A stretch of DNA of 36,901 nucleotides from CAYRFU01 sp964423525 (GTDB taxonomy: Bacteria > Vulcanimicrobiota > Xenobia > Xenobiales > JADMJV01). Under the pieces are notes generated by a model, which was not told the origin of the DNA, did no database searches, and saw only the letters and a program-made list of their open reading frames with translations. This document shows positions 31,768 to 36,901 of this stretch, piece by piece. Both the position numbers and the translations under genes were made by a program. The DNA lies in contig CAYRFU010000017.1 in NCBI GenBank assembly GCA_964423525.1, positions 1 through 36,901 on the forward strand, read 5' to 3'. Numbering within the stretch: the stretch's first letter is position 1; every line of letters starts with the position of its first letter.

Positions 31768-32799
31768 ATGAAGCAGCTTTATCTCAGGAAGCCCCAGGAT
31801 CTGGTTCTGCGAGAGGTCCCCACCCCTCAGCCCGGACCCGGCGAAGTGGTGGTGAGGGTGCGGGCCGCTCTGACCTGCGGGACCGATCTGAAGTTCTTTC
31901 GCCGAGGTCATCCTAAGTTTCCCTTACCGACCGCCTTCGGTCATGAATTCTCGGGCGACATCGAGACGGTCGGGGAAGGGGTCGAGCAGTTTCAGCCGGG
32001 TCAGCCGGTGATGCTGGCCCCCACCGCCCCCTGCGGAACCTGCTTTGACTGCCGTCGGGGCTTTGAGAACCTGTGCAAATTCTGCATGGATGGGCTTCTG
32101 CTGGGAGCCTTCTCCGAGTTCGTCAAGGTTCCCCAGCATATCGTCGCCCGTAATCTCTATCCCAAGCCTGACTCGATCGACTATTTCCGAGCGGCCATCA
32201 TGGAGCCTCTGGCTTGTGTCGTTTACGGCCATCAGCAGGTCGAAATCCGACCTACCGACACGGTGGTCGTCATCGGCGCGGGCCCCATCGGGCTGTTGCA
32301 ACTGGCCCTCTCTTGCCACCGAGGGGCCGCTCGTACGATCGTGGTCGGCAGACGCGAAAGACGGCTGGAGGCGGCCCGCGCCATGGGCGCTGAGAAGGTG
32401 ATCGAAGTCAACCAGGGTTCGATCGTCCCCCACGTGATGGAAGCCACCGAGGGAAGAGGGGCCGACCTGGTCATCGAGTGCACTGGCCAACCCAACGTCT
32501 GGGAAGAATCCCTGGCAGCCACCGCCGACGGGGGGACGACAGTCGTCTTCGGTGGTTGCAAGGCCGGCTCTGAGGTCACCTTTCCGGTTCAGGAATTGAG
32601 CCGTCGAGACCTCACCGTCAAAGGGGTTTTCCATTTTACTCCCGCCGCTGTCAGAGAGGCGAGAGAGCTGCTGGTCGACGAGACCTTGCCGGTCGACGAT
32701 CTCATCACGGCCATTCGACCGATGTCGGACTACCAGTCCATCTTTGCCGATCTCTCGCTGGGCAAAGCCATCAAATACGGCATTCTCCCCGACCAGTGA
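31768..32799 (+). CDS. Zinc-dependent medium-chain dehydrogenase
   Basis: The 343-residue protein is an MDR family enzyme of the sorbitol/threonine dehydrogenase group. The catalytic zinc ligands are Cys37 (TCGTD), His59 and Glu60 (GHEFSG) and probably Glu146 (MEPLAC). The structural zinc site is intact as Cys89, Cys92, Cys95 and Cys103. The coenzyme loop is GAGPIG (170-175). It oxidises an alcohol or sugar with NAD(P), but the substrate is unknown. Its stop overlaps the formyltransferase start (GTGA), and the two probably act on the same path. Confidence 0.93.
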   Translation: MKQLYLRKPQDLVLREVPTPQPGPGEVVVRVRAALTCGTDLKFFRRGHPKFPLPTAFGHEFSGDIETVGEGVEQFQPGQPVMLAPTAPCGTCFDCRRGFENLCKFCMDGLLLGAFSEFVKVPQHIVARNLYPKPDSIDYFRAAIMEPLACVVYGHQQVEIRPTDTVVVIGAGPIGLLQLALSCHRGAARTIVVGRRERRLEAARAMGAEKVIEVNQGSIVPHVMEATEGRGADLVIECTGQPNVWEESLAATADGGTTVVFGGCKAGSEVTFPVQELSRRDLTVKGVFHFTPAAVREARELLVDETLPVDDLITAIRPMSDYQSIFADLSLGKAIKYGILPDQ

Positions 32800-33732
32800 G
32801 CCGTCGAGTGGTGTTCTTCGGCCGAAACGGCCGTCTGAGCACCCGTCCTCTCGAGGCGATTCACCAGAGGCTGGAGCTGGTGGGTGTGGTGGAGGGAGAC
32901 TGGACAGCCCCGGGTCCCTGGTGGGGCCACTGGCTTGGCGGTCAACCGATGGCCGGCAATCTGGAGCGGTTCAGTCGAGCTTATGGCCTCCCTCATCTCA
33001 AGGTGAAATCCGGTCGTGACCCCTCCCTGAAGCCTTTCCTGCACCAGCTCCGGGCTGAGGTGATGGCCCTGGCGAACTTTCCTTTCCGCTTACCCCCGAC
33101 CGTGCTCGACCTCTGCCCAGGCGTCAACCTTCACCCCTCTTTGCTGCCGCTCTACCGGGGAGTCTATCCCTGGCTTTGGCAGTTCTACCATCAGGAAACA
33201 GAAGGGGGCTGGACCGCCCACCTCCTCGATGAAGGGCTGGACCGGGGACCGATTCTGGCTCAACAGCCGTTTCCGATCCCGTTTGGCGTCACGGCCTCAG
33301 AACTGATCGACCAGGTGCTCCAGCCGGGGGCCGACCTGTTGGCTCAGGTCCTTTGCGAGCAGCCACTACCCACCCCCAGGAGCTCGCAGGGCCCCCCTGG
33401 TTCAACCCGGTCAGAAACTAGTTAAGTGGTCCAGTTGGCCGGTAGAAAGAGTCTATCACTTTCTTCGGGGAGCACCTCCGTGGCACGAGGAGTTGGGCCT
33501 TCGACCAGGATTTCGCTGGCGCGCTATCGGTTTCTCCAAGACGCCCTCCGGTCAACCCGGTCGCATCTTGGCCAGCCGCCAGGGCTGGGCGCTCGCCTGC
33601 CTGGACGGAACGGTGGCTTTGTCTCTCGAGCCCCAAAGCCGAGAGCTGGCCCGACTAGGGGCGACTTTGACGGGACTGGGAGCGGCCGCGTTATGGTTGA
33701 TGCAGGCCAGTCAGGTCGGGTGTCAAACCTGA
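32796..33732 (+). pseudogene. Formyltransferase (Fmt/ArnA-like), frameshifted
   Basis: The frame from GTG 32796 gives 209 residues of an N-terminal formyltransferase domain: RVVFFGRNG, then the catalytic group VNLHPSLLPLYRG (Asn111, His113) and DEGLDRGPIL (Asp149), using 10-formyl-tetrahydrofolate. The C-terminal Fmt-like domain is in the next frame, from about 33390: LVQPGQKLVKWSSWPVERVY, HFLRGAPPW, then GFRWRAIGF and RILASRQGWALACLDGTVAL, with stop 33730-33732. Removing one base in a C-run (33373-33377 or 33392-33397) gives one chain of 311 residues, the normal length. It may be a sequencing error, or a real broken gene. The amine substrate is unknown; sugar N-formylation is possible. Confidence 0.82.
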
Positions 33733-33761
33733 AGAACGGGGAAGGTGCGTTGGGAGGCTAG

Positions 33762-34760
33762 ATGATCCGCAGGATGGCTGAGATGACCTGGTATGAGTTG
33801 GACGAACTCGACCGCTCTAGAACCCTCATCTTTTTGCCCCTCAGCCCCCTGGAGCAACACGGTCCCCATCTTCCTGTGGGTCTTGACCTGTTCGGAGCCG
33901 ACTACCTGGCCAGGCGAGCGGCCGAGCTGTTCGTGCTTGAGTATCCAGACTGGGACGTCTTAATCCCCCCGGCCCTGCCCCTCGGTTCCAACGCCTTTGA
34001 CTTTCCGGGCGGAATGTTCACCCGTCAGCGGGTGCTCCGGTCCCTGTTGGTGGATTACCTCAGTGCCCTTTGTCGCAACGACTTTAAGAATGTCGTTCTG
34101 ATGAGCGTCCACGGAGGCACGGGCCACATCGTGGCTATGGAAGAAGCCTGCGAAATCATCAACAAGAAATTTGAAGCCCGAACCGTCTCGCCTACCGGGG
34201 CCCTGGCCATGAAATTCTTCTCAGGTGCCTACGACGAGGACCTCGATCGCATGCTGGAGCGGCCTCTGGCAGAAGAGGAGAAAGCCATGCTCCGCTGCGA
34301 CTGGCATGCCGGTCAGTGGGAGACCAGCCTGATGCTAGTCATCTGCTCGGAGATGGTGCGGGACTCCTATAAAGACCTCGAGCCCGTGATCGAGGAAGAC
34401 TTTCGCCGTGTCAACGACGAGCTGATCCGGACTGTAGGCGGAGGAGCCGGCTATTTGGGGGCTCCTCATTTGGCCAGCCGTGAGTTCGGCGAAGCCATGA
34501 TCAAACTCTTAGTTCGAGACGCTGTCACCATCATCGAGCGAATCGTGGTCAAAGGCCAAGCGGTCGGGGCCGAGGAGCGCTCTCCCCTCTACGACATCCC
34601 TTTCATGCGGACCGACTTTGTGCGGAACTCGGTGGCTGTGGGAGCCGGAGTCCTACTCACGTTACTGGGTGGAATCCCTCTGGTCGACGCGGTCCTCAAA
34701 GGCTCTCTTCAGATTCCTGGGGTCGATCCCCCCAACAAGGAAACTCCAGAGGAAATTTAA
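33762..34760 (+). CDS. Creatininase-family amidohydrolase with hydrophobic C-terminal tail
   Basis: The 332-residue protein has the metal-binding motifs of the creatininase/MftE family: SPLEQHGPHLPVGLD (Glu31, His33, Asp42), VHGGTGH (His117) and DWHAGQWETS (His182, Glu187). These enzymes hydrolyse cyclic or linear amides, as in creatininase, ring-opening amidases in riboflavin/F420-type pathways, and mycofactocin MftE. GGGAGG four bases upstream fixes ATG 33762. Beyond the core (about residue 286-310) it has a hydrophobic stretch, NSVAVGAGVLLTLLGGIPLVD, that looks like a membrane anchor and is not usual in the family. It follows the formyltransferase by 29 bases. Confidence 0.88.
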   Translation: MIRRMAEMTWYELDELDRSRTLIFLPLSPLEQHGPHLPVGLDLFGADYLARRAAELFVLEYPDWDVLIPPALPLGSNAFDFPGGMFTRQRVLRSLLVDYLSALCRNDFKNVVLMSVHGGTGHIVAMEEACEIINKKFEARTVSPTGALAMKFFSGAYDEDLDRMLERPLAEEEKAMLRCDWHAGQWETSLMLVICSEMVRDSYKDLEPVIEEDFRRVNDELIRTVGGGAGYLGAPHLASREFGEAMIKLLVRDAVTIIERIVVKGQAVGAEERSPLYDIPFMRTDFVRNSVAVGAGVLLTLLGGIPLVDAVLKGSLQIPGVDPPNKETPEEI

Positions 34761-34828
34761 TCATTCCTTAACGGCCCTCGGTTAGTCTCATCTTAGCGGG
34801 AGGCAAACCGACGCTAGGAGCCGATCCC

Positions 34829-35380
34829 GTGCCCAAGAATGAGCATTGCCGTAGCGATGGGGACTATCCCTATCGACGCCACCTGCTCATCGCTCCTCAA
34901 ACGTCGCGGCTTTTCACTCCGGCTGGATGCTCGAAAAGCCCCGAAAACGCCAACCAAGTCGCTCAGATCTTTGTGGCCCAATACCACAAGCTTCAGACTG
35001 AGCCTGAGCCCGAGGTGAACCTCAAGAGAGTGGACGACGAGCAAGTCATCCTGCAACGTCACCCCAGCGCCCTCTATATGTCGGCGGTGGAGTCTTCCCT
35101 GGAGGACGGAGTGGCCATTCCTACTCCCACGATGGTGCCTACCGAGGAAGTCTACCGCCAAGACAATGACCGCTTAATAGTGACCCAGTATTTCGTGGGC
35201 CAGGACTTCAGCCGTGACGCCCTAGAGTATCAGATAGAACTCCGGGGCAACGAGGTCCATCTCAACGGAGTGGAATATCTGGCCAACCACCAACCCGAGA
35301 TTCCTCAGACCAAAGCTGGTCTGGCCGCCCTGGGGTCGGCCCTCCTGGAGTCCTGGCAATTCAAGACCGACCCTACTTGA
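34829..35380 (+). CDS. Hypothetical protein
   Basis: The 183-residue protein starts at GTG 34829, eight bases after AGGAG. The N-terminal third is rich in charged and Pro residues with a few Cys; the rest has a beta-rich stretch (QVILQRHPSALYMSAV, LIVTQYFVGQDF, ALEYQIELRGNEVHLNGVEY). No signal peptide or membrane helix is seen and I do not recognise the family. Its last eight bases overlap the convergent helicase-nuclease gene. Confidence 0.6.
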   Translation: MPKNEHCRSDGDYPYRRHLLIAPQTSRLFTPAGCSKSPENANQVAQIFVAQYHKLQTEPEPEVNLKRVDDEQVILQRHPSALYMSAVESSLEDGVAIPTPTMVPTEEVYRQDNDRLIVTQYFVGQDFSRDALEYQIELRGNEVHLNGVEYLANHQPEIPQTKAGLAALGSALLESWQFKTDPT

Positions 35381-36901
35381 CCTGAGTGGCTGGGCAGATC
35401 TCACGATAAGCGCATTGAGAGCAAACCCGTTGACGTGGGCTAGCGGTGTAATCCCGGACCCGAATACCAGCCGCCGCTCGTCGAATCTTGCCGGAGGCCT
35501 CTCGCAAACGACCAGACTCGACGGCCGCTCGGCCGATGATGCCGCTCTCTAGAAAATAGAGTTCAACCCGACTCGGGAAGACCCCGTAGTTAGCTCGATA
35601 AGCGTGGGCATAAATAGCTAGTTGGAGGCTCTCTCGGGCTCGCGTATCCGCTTGCTCCTGAGTGCGAATGGCAGCCGACTTATAGTCGGTCAAGACGGCT
35701 TCCCCGGCTCGAATATCGACTCGATCCCAGCGTCCTATCACCCGGTTGCGGCCCACCATGAAGGAGAAATCCTTCTCCACGTGAGTAGGGATCTGCTCCT
35801 GGCTAGACTCACGCGAATAGAACTGCCTCAGGGTTTCTAGACCTTCCTCAAACCGCTGTCGTTCATGGTCGAGAGTCAAGAATCCGAGACCGGTCCAGGC
35901 CTTCTTGAAGGTCTCTTCTAACAGGTCAAGCTTCTCTTCTCGACCCGCCATCCGGGCCTCGAGGTAAGCCGAGACAGCCTCGTGAAGAGCGTTTCCGTAG
36001 ACCACCGAGTGATGGGGCAGAATCGGCACCCTCAAGACGTGGACAAACTTGTATTTCAGGGGACAGGTGAGATAGTCGTCAATCTTGCGAAAGGACAGGG
36101 TCAAGACCTGGTCAGGAGCCATCTTAGACCAACCCTGTTCCGGGGTTGGTTCGGGGGCAAAACGGGCCAGAGACTCCAAGGGTGAGGTTCTGACCACAGC
36201 CAGATCCACCCGAGGTCGATCGAGGGCTTCTAGCACAAACCGACTGACTTTCTGGCTGCGACCCTGCCCGCTGTCGGCAGAACTGGAAAGCCACAGCAGA
36301 CTCTTGGCCCGGGTGAGGGCCACATAGAATAGACGGCGCTCCTCCTGAATGTGGCGCTCAGGCGTACCAACGTTAGGGTCGCGAATCAACTCAGCCGGAA
36401 ACTCGAGATTCTGAAACCGCTCCCGAGTCGGGAACCGTCCCTCCGAGAGGCCCACCAAAAAAACGGCAGGAAACTCCAGACCTTTACTTTTGTGGACAGT
36501 CAAAAGCTCGACCGCCTCGGCGCCCGCATCGGCTTCGACCACCGGGGGCGAGTCACCGGCCTCGATCAAGAGGTCGAGATGACGAACGAACTGGGGTAAC
36601 TGAGCCCCTGGGTAAAGGGTCTCGAAACTCTTGAGAATCTCAAAGAAACGGGCCAGGTTTTGGATGGCGCTCTCTCCCTCCTGGCCCTGTCGGGTGAGCT
36701 GCTCAAGCCAGCCGGTCTCAGTGACGAAGCGATAGAGAATACGGCCCGGCGATTCGTCGGCGATCGTCTCAAGATAGCGGTCGAGGCAAGCCAGCATCGA
36801 GACGATAGCGTCCCGGGTCAGGCTATCGATCTCAAGCCGGTCGTCGGCCTCCCCCAGGGGGTCAGCGTGAAGTTCCAGCACCTTTCTCAACGGCTGGTTA
36901 C
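35373..36901 (-). CDS. UvrD/AddA-type helicase with C-terminal Fe-S nuclease (5' end missing)
   Basis: The visible 509 codons are the C-terminal part of a superfamily I helicase fused to a RecB-like nuclease; the start is beyond the right edge. Helicase motifs V and VI are seen as LLTVHKSKGLEF and EERRLFYVALTRAK. A PD-(D/E)XK nuclease follows: YGNALHEAV, RWDRVDIRAGEAVLTDYKSA with the catalytic Asp and Lys, and LQLAIYAHAY. Four cysteines (one in DDYLTCPLKYKF, three in CSQCAYREIC) match the Fe-S clamp of AddB-type nucleases. It should resect double-strand breaks. Whether a second subunit is encoded further right cannot be seen. Confidence 0.9.
   Translation of the reverse strand, partial: NQPLRKVLELHADPLGEADDRLEIDSLTRDAIVSMLACLDRYLETIADESPGRILYRFVTETGWLEQLTRQGQEGESAIQNLARFFEILKSFETLYPGAQLPQFVRHLDLLIEAGDSPPVVEADAGAEAVELLTVHKSKGLEFPAVFLVGLSEGRFPTRERFQNLEFPAELIRDPNVGTPERHIQEERRLFYVALTRAKSLLWLSSSADSGQGRSQKVSRFVLEALDRPRVDLAVVRTSPLESLARFAPEPTPEQGWSKMAPDQVLTLSFRKIDDYLTCPLKYKFVHVLRVPILPHHSVVYGNALHEAVSAYLEARMAGREEKLDLLEETFKKAWTGLGFLTLDHERQRFEEGLETLRQFYSRESSQEQIPTHVEKDFSFMVGRNRVIGRWDRVDIRAGEAVLTDYKSAAIRTQEQADTRARESLQLAIYAHAYRANYGVFPSRVELYFLESGIIGRAAVESGRLREASGKIRRAAAGIRVRDYTASPRQRVCSQCAYREICPATQVK

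Noticed and set aside
31924..32634. Minus-strand open frame of 236 codons
   Set aside because: It is antisense to the Zn-dehydrogenase with all its motifs on the plus strand.
33426..33761. Plus-strand frame of 111 codons after the formyltransferase
   Set aside because: The C-terminal formyltransferase signal is in a different frame over the same bases.
34768..34796. TTAACG-17-TCTTAG as promoter for the gene at 34829
   Set aside because: The -10 box matches only three of six consensus positions.
1..36901. tRNA, rRNA, CRISPR arrays, insertion sequences, phage genes
   Set aside because: None was seen by reading; gaps between genes are short and hold no cloverleaf, repeat-spacer pattern or transposase.

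Overview
The window is dense bacterial DNA of fairly high GC, almost entirely coding, with 34 genes called (31 intact in the window, two disrupted, and one of the intact ones interrupted by an assembly gap; two run off the ends). The mix of a CarD-family regulator, long-form HPF, a SUI1-type gene, a large TPR protein, YfhO and GT-C membrane glycosyltransferase-like proteins, lipoprotein cytochromes c and frequent GTG/TTG starts points to an uncultured, deep-branching Gram-negative-type bacterium. An Armatimonadota or Eremiobacterota/Vulcanimicrobiota-like lineage is my guess from gene style only, at low confidence. A run of ten Ns inside aroC shows that this is a draft, possibly metagenomic, assembly, so frameshifts need checking against reads.

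Layout. 1-2060 (minus): a very long TPR protein, cut by the left end. 2276-4855 (plus): a tight operon of a GNAT acetyltransferase, mtnA and holA. 4989-5483 (plus): a CarD-family regulator preceded by paired TTTTCAG repeats, ending at a perfect bidirectional terminator shared with hpf (minus). 7104-6328 (minus): a secreted lytic transglycosylase driven by a perfect sigma-70 consensus promoter whose -35 box overlaps the xdhC stop codon. 15912-7182 (minus): a long co-directional run of a Ser/Thr kinase, two paralogous lipoprotein cytochromes c, a YdiJ-type FAD/Fe-S dehydrogenase, aroC, a GlmS-like SIS protein, a membrane-anchored FliG-like protein and an orphan XdhC.

16037-18481 (plus): a secreted protein of unknown function, a YfcE-type phosphodiesterase and a beta-propeller protein; an unknown protein (18486-19130, minus) faces them. 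19232-25150 (plus): an envelope-glycan set of YfhO, membrane TPR, GT39-like glycosyltransferase and a methyltransferase-GT2 fusion. It meets head-on a minus operon (31426-24999) of DUF4956, VTC, a two-TM protein, CotH/beta-helix, an SDR epimerase and a second methyltransferase. The last gene of each set overlaps the other by 152 bp. Together these ten genes look like a surface polymer or glycolipid system with a phosphoryl-transfer arm; this is the best candidate for an undescribed system here.

31484-31715 (minus) is a SUI1/YciH translation-factor gene that has lost its central part. 31768-34760 (plus) is a Zn-dehydrogenase, a formyltransferase broken by one extra base, and a creatininase-family amidohydrolase with a hydrophobic tail. 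34829-35380 is unknown, and 36901-35373 (minus) is the C-terminal half of a helicase-nuclease of the AddAB/RecB type. I saw no rRNA, tRNA, CRISPR array or insertion sequence.
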